Positions 1-8,260 of a stretch of DNA of 64,000 nucleotides are shown here, piece after piece (positions within the stretch are counted from its first letter, which is position 1; the number at the start of each line of letters is the position of its first letter). The notes beneath the pieces are model-generated. The model was not told the origin of the DNA and did not search any database. It saw only the letters and a program-made list of their open reading frames with translations. A program made the position numbers and the translations under genes. The stretch spans positions 6,820,001 through 6,884,000 of the forward strand of contig NZ_JADBEM010000001.1 of the NCBI RefSeq assembly GCF_014873875.1. Reading direction: 5' to 3'. This DNA is from Actinopolymorpha pittospori. GTDB taxonomy: Bacteria > Actinomycetota > Actinomycetes > Propionibacteriales > Actinopolymorphaceae.

Positions 1-333
1 CCGACGCTCCGCATAGCGCGACGAGCGCGACCTTCGTTCGATCCGCGCCGATCCGCAGCGAAACGCCCGATACCGGGGCTGTCCGGGTGGGGTGGCCGCT
101 CCGCGCCGTGCTCCGCGGCGATCGGCCACGGTCAGTTGGCGCGCTTACGTGATGGTCGCGAGCTCCGACGGAGCGAGTCTTGGTTGTGTCACAGCCAGTA
201 ACCCGTTTTGGGACCGAGGAGGACACGTCGTCCGAGCGGCGCCGCAGCCGCGGCCGCTTGGGGCTGGATGGGGAGTTGACGGCGAACTCCCTGGGGGCCA
301 CCGCCTGCGACGACGCGGGGAGAAGCGCGCCGG
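1..333. other. Window edge, no gene recognised
   Basis: No reading frame here has a recognisable family or believable codon pattern. The last part holds the leader of the PNPOx-type gene, with a purine-rich GGGGAGAAG at about 317-325 as its likely ribosome binding site. The left end of the window may cut an upstream unit. Confidence 0.4.
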
Positions 334-747
334 ATGTTCGACCATGACCAGGCAGAGAGACTGCCCGTACAGGAGTGCATGCGTCTTCTGGGGGAGACGC
401 CCATCGGACGGGTCGCGTTCACCGACCAGACCCTTCCGGCGGTCGCGCCGATGAACTTCGCCGTGGACGGCGACTGTGTCATCGTCCGCACGCGCGGGAG
501 TTCGAAGTTCCTCACCGCCGTGCACGAGTCGGTCGTGGCGTTCCAGGCCGACCAGATCGACGTGGACCATGGCCGCGGATGGAGTGTGACGGGCGTGGGC
601 CACGCCGAGGTCGTCACCGACGCCGACGACATCGCGAGGTTCTCCTCGCTGTCCCTGCACGCATGGGGGTCGGATTCGACCTCGCGTTTCGTACGGATCC
701 GGCTGGAAGCCGTCTGGGGCAGGCGGGTCGGCGTCGCCTCCGGTTGA
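334..747 (+). CDS. Pyridoxamine 5'-phosphate oxidase (PNPOx)-like flavin protein
   Basis: A 137-residue split-barrel protein of the PNPOx-like family, which binds FMN, F420 or heme and often acts as a small oxidoreductase. The N-terminal line LLGETPIGRVAFTDQTLPAV followed by APMNFAVDGDCVIVRT is the usual strand pattern of this fold. The central part (residues 45-70, SSKFLTAVHESVVAFQAD) and WSVTGVGHAEVV also match. Length is normal for the family. ATG at 334 follows GGGGAGAAG by about 8 bases. The cofactor cannot be told from sequence alone. It stands alone, converging with the dehydrogenase on the other strand. Confidence 0.8.
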   Translation: MFDHDQAERLPVQECMRLLGETPIGRVAFTDQTLPAVAPMNFAVDGDCVIVRTRGSSKFLTAVHESVVAFQADQIDVDHGRGWSVTGVGHAEVVTDADDIARFSSLSLHAWGSDSTSRFVRIRLEAVWGRRVGVASG

Positions 748-787
748 GCACCGGCACGCCGAACCCGCCCGGCCCCTTCCGACCCGG

Positions 788-1783
788 TTAGGGCACGACC
801 TGGATCTTGCGGCCGACACCCGCCTTGAACTGCTCCAGCGCCGCGGCGTAGTCGCTGAGCGGGAACCGGTCGCTGATCATCACCTCCGGACGCAAGGCGC
901 CGTTGACGAAGAGGTCGCCCGCGCGTTCGAAGCTGTGGAGCACCGCCATCGAGCCGGTGATCGTGATCTCCTGGTTGTAGATCTTGTACGGCTCCACCTG
1001 GACCCGCGCGTCGTAGGCCGCGACACCGAACTGCAGGAACGTGCCGCCGCGCCCCACCCGTCCGAGTCCGTCCTGGATGGCGGCGGCGACACCGGTGCAG
1101 TCGATCACGACGTCCCAGCCGCGGGGGAAGCCGCCGAGGAGTTCGTCGGCGCTGGTCGCCGTGGCGGAGCAGCCGAGCTCACGAGCCGTCTCGAGCCGGG
1201 CCGGGTTGATGTCGACGACGTTCACCGAACCGGCACCGGCACGCTTGGCGAGCTCCATCATCATCAGACCCATGGTGCCGGCGCCGTAGATCAGGTAGTG
1301 GTCGGCGAGGACGCGGGGGAGTACGTCGAACCCGCGCACCGCGCACGAGAGCGGCTCGATCAGGGCGGCCTGCCCCGTGTCGACACCCTCGGGCAGCCGG
1401 TAGCAGTTCTTCACCGGCGCGACGGCGTACTCCGCGGCGCCACCGGCGGTGGTCACCCCGATCGCCGCCCAGTTCTCGCACAGGTTGCCCCGAGCCCGGC
1501 GGCAGTAGTGGCACTCACCGCAGTGCAGCGACGGGTCGACCGCCACCCGGTCGCCGGTGGACAGTTCGGTGACCTCCGCCCCCACCGCGACGACCTCCCC
1601 GGCGAACTCGTGGCCGGGGACGACCGGAAGCGTCGGCGCGAACTCTCCCTCCAGGATGTGCAGGTCGGTCCCGCAGATCCCACACGCGAAGACCCGTACG
1701 ACGACGTCGCGGGGCCCCGGAGTCGGATCCGGGACGCTCTCGACACTGACCTGACCGGGTGCGCTGATGACGGCGGCTTTCAC
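788..1783 (-). CDS. Zinc-dependent alcohol/polyol dehydrogenase (MDR family)
   Basis: A 331-residue medium-chain dehydrogenase. Catalytic zinc ligands are visible in GICGTDLHILEGEF and GHEFAGEVV; the structural-zinc cysteines lie in CGECHYCRRARGNLC. The Rossmann motif is YGAGTMGLMMM. Sequence style is closest to sorbitol/threonine-type dehydrogenases acting on secondary alcohols of polyols with NAD(P). GTG at 1783 has a strong AAAGGGG Shine-Dalgarno. It lies 95 bp downstream of a second MDR dehydrogenase on the same strand, and the pair faces a PfkB and an FGGY kinase gene, which suggests sugar-alcohol oxidation before phosphorylation. The substrate is inferred only from context. Confidence 0.85.
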   Translation of the reverse strand: MKAAVISAPGQVSVESVPDPTPGPRDVVVRVFACGICGTDLHILEGEFAPTLPVVPGHEFAGEVVAVGAEVTELSTGDRVAVDPSLHCGECHYCRRARGNLCENWAAIGVTTAGGAAEYAVAPVKNCYRLPEGVDTGQAALIEPLSCAVRGFDVLPRVLADHYLIYGAGTMGLMMMELAKRAGAGSVNVVDINPARLETARELGCSATATSADELLGGFPRGWDVVIDCTGVAAAIQDGLGRVGRGGTFLQFGVAAYDARVQVEPYKIYNQEITITGSMAVLHSFERAGDLFVNGALRPEVMISDRFPLSDYAAALEQFKAGVGRKIQVVP

Positions 1784-1878
1784 CGGGTTACCCCTTTTCT
1801 GTTCTCTGCTCGGGCCCTACTCGTCTGGTGCTCGGGTCTCGTACTCAGGTGCGCCCGGGTGTCACGCCCGGGCGGCGC

Positions 1879-2937
1879 TCAGGTCTGGTCGTTGGGGTGC
1901 ACCATCGCCTTGATGGTGGTGGGATCGGTGGCCGCGGCGGTCAGCGCCTGCTCGGTCCCGGACAGGCCGAAGTGGTGGGTCGCCAGCCGGTCCAGGTCGA
2001 TCTGGCCGCTGGTGGCGAGGCTGATGGCGGTCGGCCAGGTGTTGGCGTAGCGGAAGGTACCGGTCACCTCGATCTCGCGGTTCTGGACGTGCGCGAGCGG
2101 CAGCGGGATCTCGTCACCCCCCATGCCGACCAGGACCACACGCCCTGCCCGACCGACCCGCCGGATCGCCTCGCCGATCGCCGGAGGGTGACCGGAGCAC
2201 TCGATCAGTACGTCGGCCTCCACGCCAGCCTCGGCGAGCGTGGTCGCGCTCACGTCCACGGTCACCGCGCCGAGTTCGCGGGCGATCGCGAGTCGCCGCG
2301 GACGGACGTCGCTGACGACGACCTCGCTGGCTCCGAACACCCGGGCCGTCTGCAAGGCGACGAGCCCGATCGGACCGGCGCCGGTGATGAGCACCCGAGT
2401 GCCGGGAGTCACCCGCGCCTTGCGTGCGCTCCACACCCCCACCGAGAGCGGTTCGAGGAGCGCGGCCGCGTCGTCGGAGAGCGCGTCGGGGACGGCGTGG
2501 GCGAACTCCTCGTGCAGCACGACGTACTCGCAGAAGGCGCCGTCGATCGGCGGGGTGGCGAAGAACCGCATGGCGGGGCAGAGGTTGTAGCGGCCGAGGC
2601 GGCACTGCGCGCAGGTGAAACAGGGAACGCCGGGTTCGAGTGAGACACGTTGCCCCACCTCGTGCAGGCTGGCCCCCGGGCCGGCGCCGACGACCACGCC
2701 GCTGGCCTCGTGCCCCAGGACGAGCGGCGCGTCGACGACGAAGTCGCCGATCCGGCCGTGCTCGTAGTAGTGCACGTCGGAGCCGCAGGTGCCGACGGCG
2801 CTCACCCGGATGAGCACCTCCCGCTCGCCGGGCACCGGAACGGGTCGTTCCTCGAGGACGAGGTCCTTCACGCCGCGCAGCACCGCGGCACGCATGGTCG
2901 GGGGAACCGGCTCCGGCATCGTCGCGCCCACTTTCAT
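1879..2937 (-). CDS. Zinc-dependent alcohol dehydrogenase, sorbitol/xylitol dehydrogenase type
   Basis: A 352-residue MDR dehydrogenase. It shows the zinc-site motifs GTCGSDVHYYEHGRIGDF and LGHEASGVVVGAG, the four-cysteine structural-zinc loop CFTCAQCRLGRYNLC, and the nucleotide-binding TGAGPIGLVALQ. SDVHYYEHGRIGDFVV is the hallmark of the sorbitol/xylitol (L-iditol 2-) dehydrogenase branch, which oxidises polyols to ketoses with NAD. It is the first gene of the leftward pair and probably shares a transcript with the next dehydrogenase. ATG at 2937 is used; an internal ATG seven codons in (MPEPVPPTM) is an alternative. Confidence 0.87.
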   Translation of the reverse strand: MKVGATMPEPVPPTMRAAVLRGVKDLVLEERPVPVPGEREVLIRVSAVGTCGSDVHYYEHGRIGDFVVDAPLVLGHEASGVVVGAGPGASLHEVGQRVSLEPGVPCFTCAQCRLGRYNLCPAMRFFATPPIDGAFCEYVVLHEEFAHAVPDALSDDAAALLEPLSVGVWSARKARVTPGTRVLITGAGPIGLVALQTARVFGASEVVVSDVRPRRLAIARELGAVTVDVSATTLAEAGVEADVLIECSGHPPAIGEAIRRVGRAGRVVLVGMGGDEIPLPLAHVQNREIEVTGTFRYANTWPTAISLATSGQIDLDRLATHHFGLSGTEQALTAAATDPTTIKAMVHPNDQT

Positions 2938-3194
2938 CTCGTCTGGACCACCACGACCGTACCGATCACGCCTGGCCGGCCACAGCCGACGTCGGCCTGT
3001 GTCGCGAGCTGGTCCCGCGACGCCACCCGACCCACCGGCCCATCTGCCGCCCCCGGGTCAGCGGCCCCAGGTCATCGCCTTCGGGCCGGCGGCGGCGCAG
3101 ACGCGGTGAGGGGAGCGCCGGGGCCGGCGACTATCGTGCGAGCCGGGAACCGTGTGAGCCGACAGGTCAGTGGAGAAGGGGCGGTGGTTTGGGC
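2938..3194. promoter_or_regulatory. Divergent intergenic region of the sugar/polyol cluster
   Basis: This 257-bp gap separates the leftward dehydrogenases from the rightward PfkB gene and must hold both promoters. A minus-strand TACGGT box and a plus-strand TATCGT box (about 3131-3136) are the best -10 candidates. No clear operator palindrome was seen. GGAGAAGGGG (about 3173-3182) is the ribosome binding site of the kinase gene. Confidence 0.4.
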
Positions 3195-4130
3195 GTGATC
3201 CTCACCCTCACCCCGAACCCCGCGATCGATCGGACGCTGGAGGTCCGGAGCCTGGCCACCGGCGCGGTCAACCGGGCGGTGACCTCCCACGTCGAGCCCA
3301 GCGGGAAGGGCGTCAACGTCACGCGGGCACTCGCCGCCAACGACATACGTTCCCAGGCGATCCTGCCGATCGGCGGTGTGGAGGGCGCCCAACTGCGCCA
3401 ACTCCTGGACGACGAGTCCGTCTCCTTCGTCGGCGTCCCGATCTCCGATCCGATCCGGGTGAACATCTCGGTCGCCGCGCCCGGCGGAGTCGTCACCAAG
3501 ATCAACGAGCCGGGACCCACCCTGACCTGGGCCGAGGGTGAGGCGCTGGTCGAGAGCGTGCTCACCCACCTCGGCCGCACCGACTGGGTGGTCGCCTCGG
3601 GCAGCCTCCCGCGCGGCATCAGCGCCGACTTCTACGCCGAACTCGCCGAACGGGTGCACCACGCGGGTGGGCACCTGGCCCTGGACACCAGTGGAGCCGC
3701 GCTGCGGCGCGGCATGGAGGGCCAGCCCGACCTCGTCAAGCCCAACCTGGAGGAACTCGCCGAACTCGCCGGTGAGCCGTTGCCCACCATCGACGCCGTG
3801 CTCACAGCCGCCACGAAGGTGAGCCAGACCACCGGGGGCAGCGTGCTGGTGAGCCTCGGCGCGGCCGGTGCCGTTCTGGTCGGCGCCGGATCCCCGCTGC
3901 ATGCCGAGGCGACCGGGCGGGTCCCGGTCCGCAGCACCGTGGGTGCTGGTGACAACCTGCTCGCCGGTTACCTCGCCGCGCAGGGTGAGCCGTCGCAGCG
4001 GCTCCGCGAAGCGGTCGCCTGGGGGAGCGCGGCCGTCCGGTCCACCCGCAGCCTCGCCCGCCCGGTCACCGATGGTGACCGACGGACCGTCGTCCTCCAC
4101 CCGGCGCCGGATCCGCGCCGTCCGCTCTGA
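3195..4130 (+). CDS. PfkB-family sugar-phosphate kinase (1-phosphofructokinase-like)
   Basis: A protein of about 311 residues in the ribokinase/PfkB family, closest in style to 1-phosphofructokinase and tagatose-6-phosphate kinase. The N-terminus VILTLTPNPAIDRTLEV is the standard start of that branch, EPSGKGVNVTRALA is the substrate-binding motif, and STVGAGDNLLAGYLA is the C-terminal PfkB signature with the catalytic Asp. GTG at 3195 is chosen because family members begin at V/M-I-L-T; a TTG two codons upstream (3189) is possible. It would phosphorylate a sugar phosphate or ketose made by the neighbouring dehydrogenases. Confidence 0.85.
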   Translation: MILTLTPNPAIDRTLEVRSLATGAVNRAVTSHVEPSGKGVNVTRALAANDIRSQAILPIGGVEGAQLRQLLDDESVSFVGVPISDPIRVNISVAAPGGVVTKINEPGPTLTWAEGEALVESVLTHLGRTDWVVASGSLPRGISADFYAELAERVHHAGGHLALDTSGAALRRGMEGQPDLVKPNLEELAELAGEPLPTIDAVLTAATKVSQTTGGSVLVSLGAAGAVLVGAGSPLHAEATGRVPVRSTVGAGDNLLAGYLAAQGEPSQRLREAVAWGSAAVRSTRSLARPVTDGDRRTVVLHPAPDPRRPL

Positions 4131-4143
4131 TCAACCCACCCGT

Positions 4144-4149
4144 TAGGTT
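4144..4149 (+). promoter_or_regulatory. TAGGTT -10 box for a leaderless start
   Basis: TAGGTT ends 6 bases before the GTG at 4156, the spacing expected when transcription starts at the start codon itself. No Shine-Dalgarno lies between. The gene may therefore have its own promoter as well as read-through from the kinase gene. Confidence 0.4.
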
Positions 4150-4155
4150 CCGAAC

Positions 4156-5199
4156 GTGCGCACTCTCGTCATCGGCGATCACTACATTCCGGCCGCTCCC
4201 TACGTCGACGCGCTGACCGCGCAGGGTCTCGACCCGGCCGGCATCCGCACCGTCGACTGGGCCGGTGGCAAGGCCGACCAGCACGCCGCCCAGCAGCGGA
4301 TGGAGCACGAGGGTGCCAACGCGGTCCCCGTTCCGACCGAGATCGTCGAGGCGGTCGGGGACGCCGAGGCGCTCGCCCTGCACTTCGCCCCGGTCCCGGC
4401 CGCGGTCCTCGACGCCGGCGAGGCGCTTCGTGCCGTGGTGGTCGCCCGTACCGGTCTGGAGAACATCGACGTGGCGGCCGCGACCGAACGCAAGGTGGCA
4501 GTCGTCCCCGTCCACGGACGCAACGCCTCCGGCGTCGCCGAACTCGCGATCGGCCTGATGATCAGCGAGGGACGAGACGTCGCCCGCGCCGACGCCTCGG
4601 TGAAGGCAGGTGGCTGGCGCAAGGACTTCGGTGGCCCTGGAACAGAGATCGGCGGCAGCACCATCGGCCTGGTCGGCTTCGGCCACGTCGGCCGGGAGCT
4701 GGCCCGCAGGCTGAGCGGGTTCGACGTCCGGCTGCTCGTCAGCGACCCCCACGTCAGCGACGACGCCCTCGCCGCCCACGCCGCCGTCCGGGCCGACCTG
4801 GACACCGTCTTCCGCGAGTCCGACTTCGTCCACGTGCTGGCCCGGCTGACCCCGGAGACCGCACGCTTCATCGGGGCCGAGCAGTTCGCGTTGATGAAGC
4901 CCACGGCCTACTTCGTCAACACCTCCCGAGCCCGCCTCGTCGACCACGACGCCCTCTACGCCGCGCTCGCCGCCGGCCGGATCGCCGGTGCCGGACTCGA
5001 CGTCTACGACAACGAACCGCTCCCTGCCGACAGCCCCTGGCGCCAGCTGGACAACGTGACCCTCACGACCCACTTCGGCGGCGAGACCCACACCACGAAC
5101 CTGCGTTCGGCCCGGCTCGTCGCACAGGCCATCGCCGAACTCGACCGCAGCGGCCGGGTCGCCAGCGCGGTCAACGCCGGCGCCCTGGGCTGGGTCTGA
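4156..5199 (+). CDS. D-2-hydroxyacid dehydrogenase, phosphoglycerate dehydrogenase-like
   Basis: A 347-residue NAD-dependent D-isomer 2-hydroxyacid dehydrogenase. The cofactor fold is seen at VGFGHVGRELARRL, the active-site arginine region at VNTSRARLVDHDAL, and the histidine at TTHFGGETHTT. The N-terminal substrate domain is divergent and longer than in GyaR/SerA, so the substrate is not serine-pathway phosphoglycerate by default. It sits 25 bp after the PfkB kinase and 2 bp before the FGGY kinase, so it belongs to the same catabolic unit. It could reduce or oxidise a sugar-derived hydroxyacid. Start codon GTG. Confidence 0.85.
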   Translation: MRTLVIGDHYIPAAPYVDALTAQGLDPAGIRTVDWAGGKADQHAAQQRMEHEGANAVPVPTEIVEAVGDAEALALHFAPVPAAVLDAGEALRAVVVARTGLENIDVAAATERKVAVVPVHGRNASGVAELAIGLMISEGRDVARADASVKAGGWRKDFGGPGTEIGGSTIGLVGFGHVGRELARRLSGFDVRLLVSDPHVSDDALAAHAAVRADLDTVFRESDFVHVLARLTPETARFIGAEQFALMKPTAYFVNTSRARLVDHDALYAALAAGRIAGAGLDVYDNEPLPADSPWRQLDNVTLTTHFGGETHTTNLRSARLVAQAIAELDRSGRVASAVNAGALGWV

Positions 5200-5201
5200 C
5201 C

Positions 5202-6704
5202 GTGGCGGCCGACCTCCTGCTCGGAATCGACGCCGGCCAGACCGTCACCAAGGCCTGCGTCTTCGACCGCGAGGGCCGCGAACTCGGCAGGGGAAGCGCG
5301 CGGGTCCAGGTCTCCAGCCCGCACCCCCACTGGGTCGAACGTGACCTCGAGGACGTGTGGCAGGCGACGACGGCGGCGATCCGCGCCGCACTGGTGGCGG
5401 CGACCGTGCCGGGCAGCAGGATCGCCGCGGTCGGCATCGTGGGTCACAACGACGGGCTGTACCTCCTGGACGAGGCGGGCCTCCCGGTCCGCGCCGGCGT
5501 CACCGCGATGGACACCCGCGCCCATGACGTCCTCGAGGAGTGGCGCGCGGGTCCGGTCTGGTCGCGCGCCCTCGAACTCACCGGCCAGGTGCCCTACGCC
5601 GGGTCGCCGTCCGCGCTGCTCGCGTGGTTCGCCCGCCACGACCCCGACGTTGTGGAGCGCACCCGGTGGGTGCTCTTCTGCAAGGACTGGTTGCGCTACC
5701 GACTGACCGGTCAGGTGGCGACCGACCCGAGTGAGGCGAGCGCGGCGTTCACCTCGGTGCGCACCCAGGACTACGCCGCCGAGGCGCTGGACCTGTACGG
5801 ACTGCCCGGCCTCGCTGACAAGCTGCCGCCGTTGGTGGCCAGCCACGCCGTCGCGGGCGAGATCACCGCGGTCGGTGCGGACGCCACCGGTCTCCTGCCG
5901 GGCACGCCGGTGGTGACGGGCGCGCACGACGTCGACGGCACCGCGGTCGGACTGGGCGCCGTACGCCCGGGGCTGCTGTCTCTCGTGGCCGGAACGTTCA
6001 GCATCAACCAGGTGGTCAGCACCGAGGTGGTCGTCGACGAACGCTGGCAGGCGCGCAGCTTCGTCGAGCCGGGGCGCTGGCTCACCATGTCGACCTCACC
6101 GTCCTCGGCGACGAACCTGGACTGGTGGCGCGGCGTCTTCGGCCTGGCCGCCGACGACGACGCCTACGCCGTGCTCGAAGCCGAGGCCGCCGCGGCGCTC
6201 GGCGGGCCGAGCCAGTTGATCTACCACCCGTTCCTCTACGGCTCTCCCTACGGCGAGACCGCGAGCGCGGCGTTCCTCGGTGTTCGCGGCTGGCACGGCC
6301 GGGGCGACCTCGTACGCGGCCTGCTCGAGGGTGTGGTCCTTGGACACCGCGTCCACGTCGACGCGCTGCGGGAGCGCTTCGCACTGGAGGACGTCGCCCG
6401 CCTCTCCGGTGGCGCGGCGCGCAGCGAGGTCTGGTCCCAGATGTTCGCCGACGCACTCGACGTCGAGATCGAGGTCGCCGACGGCTCGGAGGCCGGTGCA
6501 CGAGGAGGCGCACTGTTGGCCGCACTCGGCGTCGGCTGGTACGACTCACTCGAGCAGACCGCCGACACTGTCCGGATCATCCGGCGTCACCAGCCCGCAC
6601 CCAAACGCCGTCAAGTCCTCGATGACGCCTATGCGCGGTTCGTCGCGACCGCAGCCGCGCTGCGCCCGTTGTGGGAGGTCCACCAGAGCGCGGGTTCGGC
6701 ATGA
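5202..6704 (+). CDS. FGGY-family carbohydrate kinase (L-xylulose/erythritol kinase-like)
   Basis: A 500-residue two-domain FGGY kinase that transfers phosphate from ATP to a sugar or polyol. Domain 1 opens with LLLGIDAGQTVTKACVFD, the phosphate-1 loop; the C-terminal domain shows LSGGAARSEVWSQMFADAL and GARGGALLAALG. SPSSATNLDWWRGVFG, IYHPFLYGSPYGE and LLEGVVLGHRVHVDALRERF follow the pattern I know from LyxK (L-xylulose/3-keto-L-gulonate kinase) and erythritol kinase rather than xylulokinase. The GTG start is 2 bp after the preceding stop, so translation is probably coupled. With two polyol dehydrogenases nearby, the natural substrate is probably a ketose or polyol. Confidence 0.85.
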   Translation: MAADLLLGIDAGQTVTKACVFDREGRELGRGSARVQVSSPHPHWVERDLEDVWQATTAAIRAALVAATVPGSRIAAVGIVGHNDGLYLLDEAGLPVRAGVTAMDTRAHDVLEEWRAGPVWSRALELTGQVPYAGSPSALLAWFARHDPDVVERTRWVLFCKDWLRYRLTGQVATDPSEASAAFTSVRTQDYAAEALDLYGLPGLADKLPPLVASHAVAGEITAVGADATGLLPGTPVVTGAHDVDGTAVGLGAVRPGLLSLVAGTFSINQVVSTEVVVDERWQARSFVEPGRWLTMSTSPSSATNLDWWRGVFGLAADDDAYAVLEAEAAAALGGPSQLIYHPFLYGSPYGETASAAFLGVRGWHGRGDLVRGLLEGVVLGHRVHVDALRERFALEDVARLSGGAARSEVWSQMFADALDVEIEVADGSEAGARGGALLAALGVGWYDSLEQTADTVRIIRRHQPAPKRRQVLDDAYARFVATAAALRPLWEVHQSAGSA

Positions 6705-6720
6705 CACCCCAGGTCAGGGC

Positions 6721-6726
6721 TACCAT
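6721..6726 (+). promoter_or_regulatory. TACCAT -10 box, ferritin
   Basis: TACCAT ends 6 bases before the ferritin ATG (6733), consistent with a leaderless transcript. ATGACA about 15 bases upstream could be the -35. No IdeR/DtxR-like box was recognised with confidence. Confidence 0.4.
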
Positions 6727-6732
6727 GCGCCC

Positions 6733-7290
6733 ATGTCCGCACTGAACCACAACACCGAGGGCTCGAAGTTCGTCGAGCTGCTCCACGCGCAGGTCCGCAA
6801 CGAGTTCAACGCTCACCAGCAATACGTCGCCCTGGCCGTCTGGTACGACGCGGAGGATCTTCCGCGCCTGGCCGCGCACTTCTACCGGCAGGCACTGGAG
6901 GAGCGCAACCACGCGATGATGATCGTGCAGTACCTCCTCGACCAGGACGTGCGGGTCCGCATCCCCGGAGTCGACGAGATCCGCAACGACTTCGCCAACC
7001 CGCGCGAACCGGTCGCCCTCGCCCTCGCCCAGGAGCGGCAGGTGACCGAGCAGATCGTCACCCTCGCCAAGGCCGCTCGCGACGAGGGCAACTACATCGG
7101 TGAGCAGTTCATCCAGTGGTTCCTGAAGGAGCAGGTCGAGGAGGTCTCCTCGATGTCGACGCTTCTCTCGGTTCTCGATCGCGCCGGCGACAACATCTTC
7201 CACGTCGAGGACTTCCTCGCTCGCGAGAACGTCGGCGACCAGGGTGCCACCGACACCAACGCCCCGGCGGCGGCCGGCGGGTCCATCTGA
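6733..7290 (+). CDS. bfrB: Ferritin, BfrB type
   Basis: A 185-residue non-heme ferritin that oxidises Fe(II) at a di-iron centre and stores it in a 24-mer shell. Ferroxidase ligands are visible in RNEFNAHQQYVALAVWYD (Glu) and ALEERNHAMMIVQYLLDQ (Glu and His). VRIPGVDEIRNDFANPREPV, IGEQFIQWFLKEQVEEV and DRAGDNIFHVEDFLARE follow mycobacterial BfrB almost step for step. The frame stays open upstream, but ATG at 6733 gives the family N-terminus and follows a TACCAT box. It converges with the next gene. The Ala/Gly-rich tail is short, as in relatives. Confidence 0.93.
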   Translation: MSALNHNTEGSKFVELLHAQVRNEFNAHQQYVALAVWYDAEDLPRLAAHFYRQALEERNHAMMIVQYLLDQDVRVRIPGVDEIRNDFANPREPVALALAQERQVTEQIVTLAKAARDEGNYIGEQFIQWFLKEQVEEVSSMSTLLSVLDRAGDNIFHVEDFLARENVGDQGATDTNAPAAAGGSI

Positions 7291-7301
7291 GCGCTGTCCA
7301 A

Positions 7302-7320
7302 CGAGCCGTCAGTCGGCTCG
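7302..7320. terminator. Bidirectional hairpin between convergent genes
   Basis: CGAGCCG at 7302-7308 and CGGCTCG at 7314-7320 form a perfect 7-bp stem with a 5-base loop. It lies between the ferritin stop and the convergent hydrolase and overlaps the hydrolase stop codon. There is no T-run, as usual in high-GC terminators. Confidence 0.5.
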
Positions 7321-8133
7321 CCCCGACCCGGCGATCGCCGTGGCGATCGCGTGGGCGAATCCGGCCGGATTGTCGTAGGTCATTCCGTGCCCCGCCGCGG
7401 GCACCACGTGGATCCCGACGCTCGCCTCCCGCAGACCCGACAGGTCGTAGTTCTGCGTGCCTTCCCCCACCAGGACCGCCCGGTGCATCGGCGCCGCGAC
7501 CAACTGCTCGCGCAGCGTCGGCCGCCGCTCGGCCAGCATCGAGACCGACGTGAGATACATGCCGCGCTTGGACCAGCGACCCGTGGTGGCGTGGAAGACC
7601 GACATCCCCGCCGTTCGGTCGTCCCGGTCGATCACGGCACGAAGCGCGTCGTAGCCGCGGGTGGTGAAGGCCTCCTCCGACTGGTTGGCGACATGCCGGC
7701 TCAGGTAGCCCACACCCGGATCGAGGTTGGGCTCGGCGGCGACGAGCGTGCCGACGAGGTCGGGGCGACGGTGCGCCAGGGAGATCGCCACGCCACCGCC
7801 GAGACTGTGCCCGACGACCGTGCATCCACGTAGGTTCAGCGCGTCGAGGACGACGGCGACCGCGTCCGCGTGCTCCTCGATGGTGTAGCCGAAGTCGGCG
7901 GGGTCACTCCAGCCGGTGCCCACCAGATCGACCAGCAGCGACCGCGCTCCGCGCAGCCGCACCGAGGTGGCGACCTCGGCGAAGTCCGCGGAGGCCGCCC
8001 CACCCAGGCCGGCGAGGTAGACCCGGACGGGTTCCTGCCCGTGCGAGCCGTCCACGCCGTCGCCGTGGGTGTCGCCCGCCAGGTCGAGATAGCGCATCCA
8101 GGTGTCGAGGTGGGGGAGGAGAACCGCGCGCAT
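7309..8133 (-). CDS. Alpha/beta-fold hydrolase
   Basis: A 274-residue alpha/beta hydrolase. The nucleophile elbow VVGHSLGGGVAISLAH gives the catalytic Ser, AAGHGMTYDNPAGFA the C-terminal catalytic His, and VRVYLAGLGGAASAD the oxyanion-side strand. The frame is open to 8412, but that extension has no family character. ATG at 8133 is chosen because CGAGGT lies just upstream; ATG at 8145 is a second option. Substrate unknown; the fold covers esterases, haloperoxidases and lactonases. Confidence 0.8.
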   Translation of the reverse strand: MRAVLLPHLDTWMRYLDLAGDTHGDGVDGSHGQEPVRVYLAGLGGAASADFAEVATSVRLRGARSLLVDLVGTGWSDPADFGYTIEEHADAVAVVLDALNLRGCTVVGHSLGGGVAISLAHRRPDLVGTLVAAEPNLDPGVGYLSRHVANQSEEAFTTRGYDALRAVIDRDDRTAGMSVFHATTGRWSKRGMYLTSVSMLAERRPTLREQLVAAPMHRAVLVGEGTQNYDLSGLREASVGIHVVPAAGHGMTYDNPAGFAHAIATAIAGSGRAD

Positions 8134-8260
8134 ACCTCGAAGCATGCCGCAGCCCGGCCGGCCCGCGACGCGGCAGGCCGGACCAGGTGAGCCGGGTGGG
8201 CCGGACCCTGGCGCCCGTGGCCCGGGGCGTGGGGTGTGGGGGGGTGGGGCGTGGCCGGGC

